DNA from: Sphingobium scionense
GTDB taxonomy: Bacteria > Pseudomonadota > Alphaproteobacteria > Sphingomonadales > Sphingomonadaceae
Direction of reading: 5' to 3'
Assembly: GCF_014197035.1 (NCBI RefSeq)
Contig: NZ_JACIEU010000031.1
Location: 1 to 50,638, forward strand
Length of the DNA stretch: 50,638 nucleotides
Part shown: positions 26,675 through 35,663 of the stretch, piece by piece
Layout: every line of letters begins with the position of its first letter
Numbering within the stretch: position 1 is the first letter of the stretch
Notes under the pieces: model-generated
What the model saw: only the letters and a program-made list of their open reading frames with translations
Told to the model about the DNA's origin: nothing
Database searches by the model: none
Translations under genes and position numbers: made by a program

Positions 26675-27051
26675 CAAGCCTTCTGCTGGTGGAAGCCGAT
26701 ATTCTGGTGCGCACGGCACTCGCGGCTTACCTTCGTGAATGCGGGTTTAGGGTGATCGAAGCCACGAGCATCGCCGAAGCGCGCATGTTCCTTACTGACG
26801 TCAACGCCTCCATCGATCTCGTTCTGGCCGAAATTGGGGGAACGGATGAGGATGGCTTTGCCCTTGCGTCCTGGATCAGAAAGGAGCGCCCTGCGATAGA
26901 TGTCATTCTCGCTGGTACGCTCGAGACGGCCACGAAAAAGGCCGGGGATCTGTGCGAGAGCGAACCGTCGGTGACCAAGCCCTATGATCACCAGCTTGTG
27001 CTGGATCGCATCCGCCGCGCTGTCGCGGGCAGAGAACGTGGTCGCACATAG
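26671..27051 (+). CDS. Degenerate receiver-domain protein (Asp to Glu at phosphoacceptor)
   Basis: A 126-aa receiver that starts with ATGA overlapping the previous stop. The fold is clear (SLLLVEADILVRTALAAYL and the C-terminal PSVTKPYDHQLVLDRI), but the phosphoacceptor position reads VLAEIGG instead of LxDxxMP, so Glu replaces Asp, and the acidic pocket is EAD. Such pseudo-receivers act without phosphorylation or as a permanently active mimic. It may compete with or bind its partner encoded just upstream. Confidence 0.78.
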   Translation: MTSLLLVEADILVRTALAAYLRECGFRVIEATSIAEARMFLTDVNASIDLVLAEIGGTDEDGFALASWIRKERPAIDVILAGTLETATKKAGDLCESEPSVTKPYDHQLVLDRIRRAVAGRERGRT

Positions 27052-27149
27052 ACCGATAAACTGCGCCAGCCACATCATAGCCCGTTGTTCACCTGCCGGC
27101 CGGCTTATCGTCGACATAGCCGTCATCTCGACTGAGCAGTCCGACATCG

Positions 27150-27713
27150 TCAGTCGAGAAGATCACCCTTCTGCATCGCAGCAAAGACTGGAAGGCCGGG
27201 CGCAGCGGCAATTGCGGGTGGTCCATCTCCCCGCCATATGGCGCAGACCACAGCGATCACCTGCGCGCCTGCCTCCTCGATCAGCCGGGCGGCGTCCGCG
27301 ACCGCGCCGCCGGTCGTGATCACATCTTCGACAAGCACCACGCGCTTGCCCGCGATGTCGCCACCTTCGACGGCTTGGCAGGTGCCATAATCCTTTGCCT
27401 TCTTTCTTACGAAAGCGGCCGGCAGCCCGGTCTCAAGCGACATGGCGGTTGCGATCGGCACGCCGCCAAGCTCAAGTCCGGCAAGAACCTCACTGCCCTC
27501 GGGCAAGAGCGAGACCATCTCGGCCGCCACGTGCCTTAGCAGCGCCGGGTCAGCCTCGAAGCGATACTTGTCGAAATATGTCGATGAGGTCTGGCCCGAT
27601 CGCAGGCGAAACGCCCCCTGCAACGAAGCAACGGCTTTGACGGCCTCGGAAAGCGACGGATCGATCACGACCGGACAATGACATAACCGCGTCGCGGTCG
27701 CCAGCAGGACCAC
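27150..27713 (-). CDS. pyrE: Orotate phosphoribosyltransferase
   Basis: A type I phosphoribosyltransferase of 187 aa with the PRPP motif RVVLVEDVITTGGAV, the RKKAKDYGT loop and LAGLELGGVPIATAMS. It should convert orotate and PRPP to OMP in pyrimidine synthesis. It is short of the usual 200-230 residues but the core is complete. The start is uncertain: GTG 27713 lacks a good ribosome site and an internal V at 27671-27668 is possible. It is alone, without other pyr genes, which is unusual on an accessory element. Confidence 0.85.
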   Translation of the reverse strand: MVLLATATRLCHCPVVIDPSLSEAVKAVASLQGAFRLRSGQTSSTYFDKYRFEADPALLRHVAAEMVSLLPEGSEVLAGLELGGVPIATAMSLETGLPAAFVRKKAKDYGTCQAVEGGDIAGKRVVLVEDVITTGGAVADAARLIEEAGAQVIAVVCAIWRGDGPPAIAAAPGLPVFAAMQKGDLLD

Positions 27714-27842
27714 CGTCGCTGCGATCCGTCGTCAGATGGCACGGCGAATCCGTCGCATGCCGATCCCAACCACGCCCGTCATGATCCGATCCCTGGAGAA
27801 GAGGGGGAGAGATGGCGTGATCCTCGAGGAGATCGCGCATGC

Positions 27843-29186
27843 ATGACAATCCTCTCAAAAATTCCGTCCAGCATGGTTGCGGGCCGTCGCTGCCTTCCTC
27901 CGGTGCCGAGGCCTTCCGCCATGATTGAAGCTTCGACAGCCTTCGATCCCGCCGACGCGCGATGCTGGGTCGCGCGGGGCCGCCCCGAATATCATGCAGA
28001 GCAACTCGCTCTCGCATGGGCTGACTTCCCCGATCTTCCGAACGAGGCGCCAGCCCAGGACCGGATGGCCCGCATTCGCGAGCGCGTCGCGGCGCTTCGC
28101 CCCCTCAACGACGCCATCCGCAAGGAAGGGGAGCGCGAGCGGAAGCGCAGGAATTTCGCCTTCGTCGAACGCCGCATCGCCGAAGGGAAGGCCGACGCGC
28201 GCGATCATTTCATCCTCCAGGCCTCCGTACGCCATGGCTATGACTGGGACGACGCGGTTTACTATGCGGATGGCAGTATCGCAGCAATATCAGGCTGGGA
28301 GCCGCGCCGATGCTTCCATACTTCGTCTGGCGCTAGCGCTGATCCCCTCGACAGCGCCTATGCCCAGGGCTTTCGCGATGGCGATGGCTGTTTCGACGAT
28401 CCGTTCGATGCCGCGCGGCGCGCCTATGCCGCCGCCGCGGCCGCCACGCAGCGTGAACCACGAACCGCCTCTGTCCAGCCGATGTCCCGGCCGCTTCCAA
28501 GCAGTTGGCCTTTCCCGACAGATGCGCCGCGTCCCACGCGATGGTCCAGGCGCCTATTGATCATAGGTGCGACTGCCGCCGCGGATGCAGGCCTTGCGCT
28601 TCCTGCCATGTTCCAGTCCCGGTCAGGCCATCAGGACATGACAATGATCCTTGCCGTTCCCGGCCAGGGATTTTGCCTTTGGGATAGCGTCGGCAATGCC
28701 GAAACGGAATGTGCGCAGAACCCCTTGCCTGTCCTGCTCGCCGATGTCGATCCCGACGATATTCTGGTCGTTGCAGACGGCGATGATCTCGACTGGATCG
28801 ACCATCACGCCGCTCTCCTTCCCCTCTGCCGCACGATGGAGCGGACGCGAAACTCGGTGATCCAGCAACGCGGCCAGTTTCGCGCCTGGATCGATCGTGG
28901 GCTCGATACCGGCGAAATCATGGCCGGCGGGCATATCTGCTGGACGAAGGTCGCCCAGGGGCTCTCCGGCCGCCTTGGCGAATTTATCGCCCGCTATGGC
29001 GGTCCCGTCCGCCCGCGCGGCCATCAGATCGTCGTCGAGCTCACAGACGGAACGTCCGCAACCGGCTTCATGACGCCGCAGGGCGACCTGCTCAAGCCGG
29101 AAGCGATCATCTCCAACAAGGCGCATTTGCGCAAGCATATGGCGGCGATGCTGCGCCGCTTCGCCTCCGCGATCCCGCGCTATTGA
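27843..29186 (+). CDS. Hypothetical protein, 447 aa
   Basis: Unknown family. The N-terminal third is charged and helical (DAIRKEGERERKRRNFAFVE), the middle has a low-complexity Ala/Pro linker (about residues 190-235), and the C-terminal domain contains FCLWDSVGNAE, DDLDWIDHHAALLPLC and VRPRGHQIVVELTDG. The start is uncertain: ATG 27843 follows GAGGAG, while ATG 27921 starts closer to the part that looks conserved. No membrane segments. Confidence 0.65.
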   Translation: MTILSKIPSSMVAGRRCLPPVPRPSAMIEASTAFDPADARCWVARGRPEYHAEQLALAWADFPDLPNEAPAQDRMARIRERVAALRPLNDAIRKEGERERKRRNFAFVERRIAEGKADARDHFILQASVRHGYDWDDAVYYADGSIAAISGWEPRRCFHTSSGASADPLDSAYAQGFRDGDGCFDDPFDAARRAYAAAAAATQREPRTASVQPMSRPLPSSWPFPTDAPRPTRWSRRLLIIGATAAADAGLALPAMFQSRSGHQDMTMILAVPGQGFCLWDSVGNAETECAQNPLPVLLADVDPDDILVVADGDDLDWIDHHAALLPLCRTMERTRNSVIQQRGQFRAWIDRGLDTGEIMAGGHICWTKVAQGLSGRLGEFIARYGGPVRPRGHQIVVELTDGTSATGFMTPQGDLLKPEAIISNKAHLRKHMAAMLRRFASAIPRY

Positions 29187-29238
29187 CCTCTCTTCGACCA
29201 CGCGACGCGGGCTCGCATCGCGAGATTGGAAACCCATC

Positions 29239-29673
29239 ATGATCATCCCCACGACCGGCAGGGCCATCATTCAATCCAACATCGACAGGACGGGGCAGCA
29301 TATCTTCGCAATCTTCCCCGACGCCGACAATGCGGGCTTTGCCTACACGATCGGCAACGCGCGCCCGGGCCTCCCCGAGCTGCTGATTATCGGAAATTTC
29401 GCGCCGATCCTGATGGCATCGGTTCTCAACGAAGTGGGCCAGCGAATGCGCCAGACGGACCATGTGCCCGACAAGGATATCGATATCGGCGGCGCTTTCC
29501 CGATCCGTCCCCGCCTTGCCGGGGCTGAGGCTCGCACCGCATTCACCATCCAGGTTGGGCGCTTTCTCGGCCATGATGAATATGCCGTCGTTCAGCTCCT
29601 CCTGCCCGATCCGATGGGCTTCTATCCCGGCGAGCCAGGATGCGACCCTCGTTACGACGTTCCCCGCCCATGA
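29239..29673 (+). CDS. DUF4262 domain protein
   Basis: A 144-aa protein with the DUF4262 pattern: GQHIFAIFPDADNAGFAYTI followed by GNARPGLPELLIIGN, and FTIQVGRFLGHDEYAVVQLLL, ending in a DPMGFYPGEPGCDP loop. The family is small, cytosolic and of unknown function. The start follows GGAAACCCATC. It begins a run of short plus-strand genes. Confidence 0.82.
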   Translation: MIIPTTGRAIIQSNIDRTGQHIFAIFPDADNAGFAYTIGNARPGLPELLIIGNFAPILMASVLNEVGQRMRQTDHVPDKDIDIGGAFPIRPRLAGAEARTAFTIQVGRFLGHDEYAVVQLLLPDPMGFYPGEPGCDPRYDVPRP

Positions 29674-29698
29674 TGCCCTGCCATTGAGGAACGCAGCC

Positions 29699-30010
29699 AT
29701 GCGCCCGACCACGAAAATCACATATACCGAACCAGGCCAGCAAAAGCCGGTGTCCCTGATCGTCAGGCAAGCCGGATATCCCAACCTCCTGGTGGAAACG
29801 CTTGAGCATGCGTCGCGCGGCTATTGCGAACGCCGCGATCAGACCGGCCTTGGCGCCAGCGCTTTCCCGGAAGCCGAACTCATGCGCGACGGCGTCATCG
29901 TCGGCCGCATCAGCTATAACGGCCGCATCTGGCATCCCATCCCATGGCGGCCGGGCGACAGGCCCATCTACGACAACGCAGCTTGCCATGGCGGCGAGGC
30001 CGAGAGCTGA
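29699..30010 (+). CDS. Hypothetical protein, 103 aa
   Basis: Unknown small protein; contains LIVRQAGYPNLLVETLEHAS and a C-terminal VGRISYNGRIWHPIPWRPG motif. TTGAGGAACGCAGCC precedes ATG 29699, and longer versions of the frame run through the previous gene. Probably in one operon with the DUF4262 gene. Confidence 0.6.
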   Translation: MRPTTKITYTEPGQQKPVSLIVRQAGYPNLLVETLEHASRGYCERRDQTGLGASAFPEAELMRDGVIVGRISYNGRIWHPIPWRPGDRPIYDNAACHGGEAES

Positions 30011-30147
30011 CATCCGCTTCAGCCCAATCCGGCCCATTTCTGCAGAGTTTCCAGACCGCTCGGCGGACCGCGAAGCGGAGCGGAGGGGGAGGGGGTGTGT
30101 GGGAAACCGCGAGCAGCATTGCGCGCCCATGTGAAGGAAACCCACCG

Positions 30148-30609
30148 ATGGATATGATCACCTGCAGGGCCCGCATCGGCGGGCAGGCTCCGCTTTACAG
30201 CTACCGCGTCCTTGTCCCGCTGGACCAGCTCACTCCCCTCCGTCGTCATCGTGTGGTCATTCTTCATGCCGTGACACCGGCCGGACGACAGCCCTGTACC
30301 CGGCTCGCCGACGTGCTGGCGCCGAACCGCTGGTTCGAGCGCTATCTCGCCATGCATTGCGGCCTGGCGGCGCGGCTCAATCTCGTCTCGCGGCGTGTCG
30401 AGGCCATCATCCTGCACGCCATTTTCCCTGAAATGACCGCGCGTCTTGTTCCGCCGATGCTTCAGATCGATCATGGTCCTGGCGAGGCCAGCCATCGCAT
30501 ATCCGGCATCGATCTCAACGCAGCCTTCGATAGCCTCGCACCGCGGATCGAGACGCTGATGGCCGCCGATCTCGGGCTTTGCACCGACAATCAACGCCGC
30601 GCAGCCTGA
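30148..30609 (+). CDS. Hypothetical protein, 153 aa
   Basis: Unknown family. Segments include YRVLVPLDQLTPLRRHRVVI, NRWFERYLAMHCGLAARLNL and an acidic FDSLAPRIETLMAADLG tail. ATG 30148 follows GAAGGAAACC. No membrane or signal segment. Lies in the run of unknown genes and is followed closely by the DUF5983 gene. Confidence 0.6.
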   Translation: MDMITCRARIGGQAPLYSYRVLVPLDQLTPLRRHRVVILHAVTPAGRQPCTRLADVLAPNRWFERYLAMHCGLAARLNLVSRRVEAIILHAIFPEMTARLVPPMLQIDHGPGEASHRISGIDLNAAFDSLAPRIETLMAADLGLCTDNQRRAA

Positions 30610-30624
30610 AGCAGGATCCAGCCC

Positions 30625-31707
30625 ATGACCAGCCATGCCTCATTCCGTCTCGAAATCGCCGCCTGCCTTTGGGAAACGGTCCTGAACTTTCGCGACCGGC
30701 CTCCCACCGATCCCGATGCCCTCCAGCGTGCCCTCGCCATCCATAGGGCATTCGACAGGATTGGAGCTGATTCCCTACGTCCCATTGTACTCAGCTGGAC
30801 CCCTAAGATCGAACGCGCATGGCAGGACGTCGATGACGATTGCCCCTTCGGTTGCGACTGGGCCTATATAGGCCGATGGATGGTCGAGAATGTCGACTGG
30901 ACCCATCCGCACCACCCGGTCCTGCACTCCGATATGACGGGACAGGATGCTGAACAGGCTCCGCCAACCGGCATTGGAGAAGCGGCATCGTCGGCACCGA
31001 CAGATACAGCCAGCTGCCAGGATCACCTCGCCCTTTTGGCGCGGGCACGCTCCGCCATCGAATATCCCGATGACCTCGCAAACCATGCACGGACCCAGTT
31101 GATCGCGGAAATCCGCGGCGCCGAGGATCGAATCGAACGATCGCCCTTGCCTTGGCCGGTCCATCTTCATGCCGCCGCTATCGAGCACCGCTATGGCACC
31201 AATATCCATGCCGCCATCGATGCGGCCACGCTGGACGCGGAAATCGCCGCGTGGTGCCGGGATTGGTGGAAAGAAACCGGCGATGAACGCGATCCCGCCA
31301 CGCTGGATGATGAGACGGTGATCGCCGTTTATTTCGACGGACATCCGTCGGACGGATGCGCAAAGGACCAGCTGCAGGTTGTGCCGCCAGGTCTCAAGGC
31401 AACCAGCACTTCGGAACCGGTGGAAATGGGACGCTATTGTGTGCTCTCGACCGCGCATCTCACGGTCCAGACCGCCGGCCTTCTCGATGGCTGGGCATCC
31501 TGGCCGCCGACCGAGCGGCCGATCGACATCGCCGCCTCCGTCTACGGCTGGTTCGTGCCCACGCGGTCGCTCGAAGAAGCGCGCCAGGCGCAACTGCCGG
31601 CAGACCTGCTGCGCTTGATGGCCTTCGGCAGGAGCCGAGGCTTCCAGTTCCTGCTGCTCGATTGCGACGGTGACCGCTCGGATGATTTGCCGGTCCACGA
31701 CTGGTGA
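30625..31707 (+). CDS. DUF5983-containing protein, 360 aa
   Basis: The last about 95 residues match the DUF5983 pattern: YCVLSTAHLTVQTAGLLDGW, SVYGWFVPTRSL, ADLLRLMAFGRSRGFQFLLL and the ending DLPVHDW. The N-terminal 250 residues are helical and unassigned. A second DUF5983-like protein is encoded 2.5 kb downstream. The function of the domain is unknown; it is common on plasmids and integrative elements. Confidence 0.72.
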   Translation: MTSHASFRLEIAACLWETVLNFRDRPPTDPDALQRALAIHRAFDRIGADSLRPIVLSWTPKIERAWQDVDDDCPFGCDWAYIGRWMVENVDWTHPHHPVLHSDMTGQDAEQAPPTGIGEAASSAPTDTASCQDHLALLARARSAIEYPDDLANHARTQLIAEIRGAEDRIERSPLPWPVHLHAAAIEHRYGTNIHAAIDAATLDAEIAAWCRDWWKETGDERDPATLDDETVIAVYFDGHPSDGCAKDQLQVVPPGLKATSTSEPVEMGRYCVLSTAHLTVQTAGLLDGWASWPPTERPIDIAASVYGWFVPTRSLEEARQAQLPADLLRLMAFGRSRGFQFLLLDCDGDRSDDLPVHDW

Positions 31708-31731
31708 TCCCACACTCTAAAGGAAATCCCG

Positions 31732-32145
31732 ATGATGGGAACGCTTGAGCGCGCCGCGGCACCCAGCTGCTCGGCCAGTGCGCAGACACCGCCGCCACTT
31801 CCCGCCCTACCGCTGGAACGAGGCAAGCTTTATCTTCGGCTCTACCATGGCCGCGCCACGCCCGACGAGCAGATGGAGGACTGGGGCAGCGATGGCCCCG
31901 TTATCGGACCGCTCGCCTCGATCCATGTGACTTATATGTGTCATCTGAAATTCGCCGCGGCCCCGGATGTCATTGAACGCTTTTTCCCGGAGGTCATGGC
32001 GCAGTGGCAAGCCAGCGGCGTCAGTAACGGTCATGGGCCGCTTTGCGACTGGCAGTTCAACGTGATCGACGATCTCATCGAATATGGCGGCATCCTATAT
32101 GGGGATTGGTCGACTTTCCTCGCCGACGATCATGCTGCCCGCTAG
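31732..32145 (+). CDS. Hypothetical protein, 137 aa
   Basis: Unknown family. A Pro/Ala-rich start is followed by KLYLRLYHGRATPDEQMEDWG, HVTYMCHLKFAAAPDVIERFF and LCDWQFNVIDDLIEYGGILYG. It resembles other soluble plasmid-borne unknowns. AAAGGAAATCCCG precedes two adjacent ATG codons; either could be used. Confidence 0.65.
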   Translation: MMGTLERAAAPSCSASAQTPPPLPALPLERGKLYLRLYHGRATPDEQMEDWGSDGPVIGPLASIHVTYMCHLKFAAAPDVIERFFPEVMAQWQASGVSNGHGPLCDWQFNVIDDLIEYGGILYGDWSTFLADDHAAR

Positions 32146-32159
32146 CGCGTCCCACCACA

Positions 32160-32324
32160 TCATGCGCCATCGGCGCTACCCTCCAGCAACGACAGCAGCA
32201 TCACATGGAGGGCATCTTCCGCGCGCTCCCGCCTTGTCGCATCGCTCGAGGCCAGATCCTTTCGCATCCAGTCGGGCAATCGCCGCACAAGGTCGCGCAG
32301 TTTCACATCGTTTGATTGGCTCAT
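32160..32324 (-). CDS. DUF6771-like small protein, 54 aa
   Basis: A short minus-strand gene between two plus-strand genes. It encodes MSQSNDVKLRDLVRRLPDW followed by MRKDLASSDATRRERAEDA and a hydrophobic LHVMLLSLLEG tail. The LPDWMRKDLAS-type core is the signature of DUF6771. AAAGGGAGGGTG directly precedes the ATG at 32324. Function unknown; it may be a small regulator or helix-bundle adaptor. Confidence 0.75.
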   Translation of the reverse strand: MSQSNDVKLRDLVRRLPDWMRKDLASSDATRRERAEDALHVMLLSLLEGSADGA

Positions 32325-32458
32325 CACCCTCCCTTTGCAGGACGGTCATCCCGGCGGCAACCGTCTTGCCCAACTGGCATCCGCAAACCGGGATGAAGGG
32401 GGAGGGGGCGGCGCAAGGGAGGCGGACAGACGGTCCGTCGTCGAGACCGGAGATGATC

Positions 32459-34126
32459 ATGCCTCTTCCCGCCACCATCCAGACGGCCGTCAGCCAGGAC
32501 GCGATCCGCCGCGCATCTCGCCTTTTCTCGGGGGATAGCCGCGACTGTCTCCAGGAGCTGTGCCAGAATGCGCGGCGGGCCGGTGCTACGCGCATCGCCA
32601 TCGATCTCACCCGGCAGGACGGCCGCTTCTCCCTTCATGTTCGCGACGATGGTTGCGGCATCGACGATCCGGCCGCCCTGCTGCTGCTCGGACATTCCGG
32701 TTGGGACCATGACATCGCACGGTCCGAAGACCCCGCCGGCATGGGCATGTTCAGCCTTGCCGGCCGCTCCGTCGAAATCCAGTCCTTTTCGCCATCCGCC
32801 GGCACGGCATGGAAAGTGCGCATACCGGCCCAGGCATGGGACAGCGGCGCACCGCTTGCCCTTGAACAAGGCACGATCGGCTGGGGCACGCTGATCTCGA
32901 TCGAAATGCCCGATGACTGGCATTTCGGTTTACACAGCATTGTCGCGGATATCGCGCTCCACTTTCCCTTGCCGATGACGATGAACGGGGTGTTGCAGCC
33001 GCGGGAGGATTTCCTCAAGGATGCGCTGCTGGTCGAAGACGCCTGCGGCTGCCGTATCGGCGTCTACAATCTCGACCCTGACTGGCAAGATGGCCGCCGC
33101 ATCAACTTTCACGGTTTGCGTGTCAAATGCCCCTTGCCCACCATTCGCGAAGTCAAGGACAGCTTCGACCACTGGGCCGTCCGGATCGATATTGTCGACG
33201 CGCCTGAAATCCATCTGGTACTCCCGGCCCGCAAGGACGTTATCGAAAGCACCGCACTGAAGGTTCTTCGCGAAGCCGCGGAACGGGCCCTATACAAATT
33301 CATCGCCACCCAGCCCGATCATCGCCTCCCATTCTCCGCCTGGAGACGGGCGCACGAACTTGGCGTTGCACTTCCTGAGGCCCGCTCCGGGCTTTCAATG
33401 TGGCGCCCGGAAACGGCCGACGACTGCCATGGACGCGCCAGCGCAATCATGGCTCCTCAAGGCGCAATGCTGATTGTTCCCACGACGGACCCCGACATCG
33501 CTCAAGCTCTGGCGCTCGCTCGAGACAAGATGCCGCTTCAAGATTTTCACCTGGTCGAAGCGGAAAGCTCACTACAAGGCTATGCCTGGTACGACGAAGT
33601 GCCGATCATAGAGCAGGCCTCCCTTCGCATTCACCGTGATGGTGCTGAATATCATTATGATGACGAGACCTGCCTGCCCGCTGATTTGGCTTCCGGCCTC
33701 GTCGACAGAATCGTGGCCGAGCTGATCGTCGCCAATACCAGGCACGAGGGTGCGTTGCGGAGCATCCATTCCGTCGAAATCCCGGCTCTTGTCTGTCGCA
33801 ATGGAGGTTGGGATCTCGAAGAAGCCATCATTCTCGCAACGCACGAGGGCGGCATGAAACCGGACCGCCTGGGGCGCTTGATCTACGCGACGTTATTCTG
33901 TTCGATCGACGATGGCGACAGCGATAGTTGGGAAACCCAGTCATATACGTTCGAGCGCGATGCCCGGCAGGAAGCGACACGGATTCTTCTCGGAGAAGAC
34001 GCAGCCGTCCTTGAGGCCATCAGTATAAACGCACGGGAGCATCTGACCTGGCTGATCCCGCAGAATCGCAAGATCGTCATCCACGCTGAGCGCGACGCTT
34101 TCACCGTGGATTTCCTCTCGAACTGA
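32459..34126 (+). CDS. GHKL ATPase domain protein
   Basis: A 555-aa protein starting with a histidine-kinase/Hsp90/MutL-type ATPase: the N-box in CLQELCQNARRAGATRI, the G1-like VRDDGCGIDDP, and AGMGMFSLAGRSVEI as the lid/G2. There is no His phosphoacceptor domain and no transmembrane part, so it is not a sensor kinase; the closest analogues are Hsp90-, MORC- or MutL-like ATPases. The C-terminal 350 residues are unassigned. ATG 32459 is set by GGAG at 32449-32452; the long upstream extension is not supported. Confidence 0.8.
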   Translation: MPLPATIQTAVSQDAIRRASRLFSGDSRDCLQELCQNARRAGATRIAIDLTRQDGRFSLHVRDDGCGIDDPAALLLLGHSGWDHDIARSEDPAGMGMFSLAGRSVEIQSFSPSAGTAWKVRIPAQAWDSGAPLALEQGTIGWGTLISIEMPDDWHFGLHSIVADIALHFPLPMTMNGVLQPREDFLKDALLVEDACGCRIGVYNLDPDWQDGRRINFHGLRVKCPLPTIREVKDSFDHWAVRIDIVDAPEIHLVLPARKDVIESTALKVLREAAERALYKFIATQPDHRLPFSAWRRAHELGVALPEARSGLSMWRPETADDCHGRASAIMAPQGAMLIVPTTDPDIAQALALARDKMPLQDFHLVEAESSLQGYAWYDEVPIIEQASLRIHRDGAEYHYDDETCLPADLASGLVDRIVAELIVANTRHEGALRSIHSVEIPALVCRNGGWDLEEAIILATHEGGMKPDRLGRLIYATLFCSIDDGDSDSWETQSYTFERDARQEATRILLGEDAAVLEAISINAREHLTWLIPQNRKIVIHAERDAFTVDFLSN

Positions 34127-34192
34127 ACCGCCGGCGGGAGTGTCTGGCGCTCCCGCTACTCCTATCCGCCGCCCCAATGAAGGAGACCGGCC

Positions 34193-34762
34193 ATGCGCCG
34201 CTTCCCCGTTTGCGCCTGCTCGACGGCGCATCTTCCCCTTGCCGAGCGCGACACTATTGACGGTCTGATCCGGAACGCACGCCGAAGCGGCGGCCGCCTC
34301 ATTGTCGATCATCCGCTATTGTCGATCGAGCCACACCAATATGGCTTCTGGATCCATCTTGGCCTGCTCGATGACTGGCCGGAGCGCCCCGACGACCTTT
34401 CCCCTGAGATCTGGGCTCTGCTGACCCACGCCCGCACGACCGGCGCCAACTGGATCAGCTTCGACCGCGACGAACCGCCCTGCGATCGATTTCCGGTCTT
34501 TCCCGCAACTACGGAAATAGCGGCAACGCAATCCGGCGACCTTGCCGAACCGGTGGCCACCGCGAGGCCTGTGGCCGGGACGACCGTGCGCTGCGCCTCT
34601 TGCGGCAGCGCGGATGTGATGCGCGACGCCTGGGCCTGCTGGGACGATCACACCCAGGACTGGGTGCTGGGCTCGGTGTTCGACGCAGCCTTTTGCGAAG
34701 CCTGCGAGAACGACACGACACTGGTCGTGGAGATCCTTGAAACCACGGAGATTGCAGCATGA
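34193..34762 (+). CDS. DUF5983-like protein with C-terminal Cys4 zinc-ribbon-like segment
   Basis: A 189-aa protein. The N-terminal 115 residues resemble DUF5983 (CACSTAHLPLAERDTIDGLI, QYGFWIHLGLLDD, GANWISFDRDEPPCDRFPVF). The C-terminus has two CxxC pairs (RCASCGSADV and FCEACEND), probably binding zinc. GAAGGAGACC precedes the start. The stop overlaps the start of the next gene by 4 bp. Confidence 0.7.
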   Translation: MRRFPVCACSTAHLPLAERDTIDGLIRNARRSGGRLIVDHPLLSIEPHQYGFWIHLGLLDDWPERPDDLSPEIWALLTHARTTGANWISFDRDEPPCDRFPVFPATTEIAATQSGDLAEPVATARPVAGTTVRCASCGSADVMRDAWACWDDHTQDWVLGSVFDAAFCEACENDTTLVVEILETTEIAA

Positions 34763-35601
34763 CCATGCCATCGGCCTCCATCGACCACCCTGTCACCCAT
34801 GTCGCGCTCAGCAGCCTCGAGCGCTCGGCCTTGCAGGTCGCTCTTTTCGATCCCGCATCCATTGCGTCGATCCGCAGTGGCGCGCGCCTCAACCTGATCG
34901 ACGCGGACGACAGTGGCACGCTCAAACATGTCGTCGCCCTGGCCGATTATCCCGATGCGCTCTGGCACGCGGTCGCGTCCGCCCTTGTCGAAGCTCCAGC
35001 TCCCGTCCCTTCACCAGTCTCGCTGGCCGAACTTTATGCGTCCCGCGCCGTTCCCGATCCGCAGCTGAGTGCCTGCTTCATAGCGCTGATACCCGCCGAA
35101 CTGGAAGCGGCGCTCGAGGCCGAGCATCCCGATGCGCTGGACCGACGCGACGCTATCGGCGCGCGGATCCATTGCATGCACCAAATGCGCTGGTTCAACG
35201 ATGTCTTCGCCTTCCTGCCGCCCGAAGCGCTGTCGCAAACCGGCTGGCAGGCTGCCGCACGGCAAATCGACCAGCCCGATGGGCCTCGCTGGGAACCGGA
35301 ACTTCTGCTGCGCCGCCGCTCGCTGTTCCACGATCCGATGCTCGACCGCGCGGCTGCGCTGATCCGCGAGATCGAGGCGTCGCTCTGGATCACCTGCGAA
35401 GAACCGTTCGGGGCCGGGCAGGATTTCGACGCCTATCGAGCTGATCTGCTCAGCCAGGTGATGGCCGACCCCTGCGCGCTCGGTATCCTCCACGATGACC
35501 GCGATCACCAGTTCACTCTTGTGGCCGACGCGCTCGAAGCGGCCGGTCATGACTGGCGCAATGCTGGACCCATCATTCTTCCGGCTGCGATCGCCGCCTG
35601 A
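34759..35601 (+). CDS. Hypothetical protein, 280 aa
   Basis: Unknown family. Soluble and helical, with VTHVALSSLERSALQVALFD, AIGARIHCMHQMRWFNDVFA and LRRRSLFHDPMLDRAAALI. It overlaps the previous gene by 4 bp (ATGA), showing coupling, and is followed after about 60 bp by the HerA-like gene. No catalytic motif seen. Confidence 0.65.
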   Translation: MTMPSASIDHPVTHVALSSLERSALQVALFDPASIASIRSGARLNLIDADDSGTLKHVVALADYPDALWHAVASALVEAPAPVPSPVSLAELYASRAVPDPQLSACFIALIPAELEAALEAEHPDALDRRDAIGARIHCMHQMRWFNDVFAFLPPEALSQTGWQAAARQIDQPDGPRWEPELLLRRRSLFHDPMLDRAAALIREIEASLWITCEEPFGAGQDFDAYRADLLSQVMADPCALGILHDDRDHQFTLVADALEAAGHDWRNAGPIILPAAIAA

Positions 35602-35663
35602 ATTCCCCCTCCACATTCAACGCGAACGACCGCCTTCTGGCGGTCGGTCAAGGAGTATGTCCG

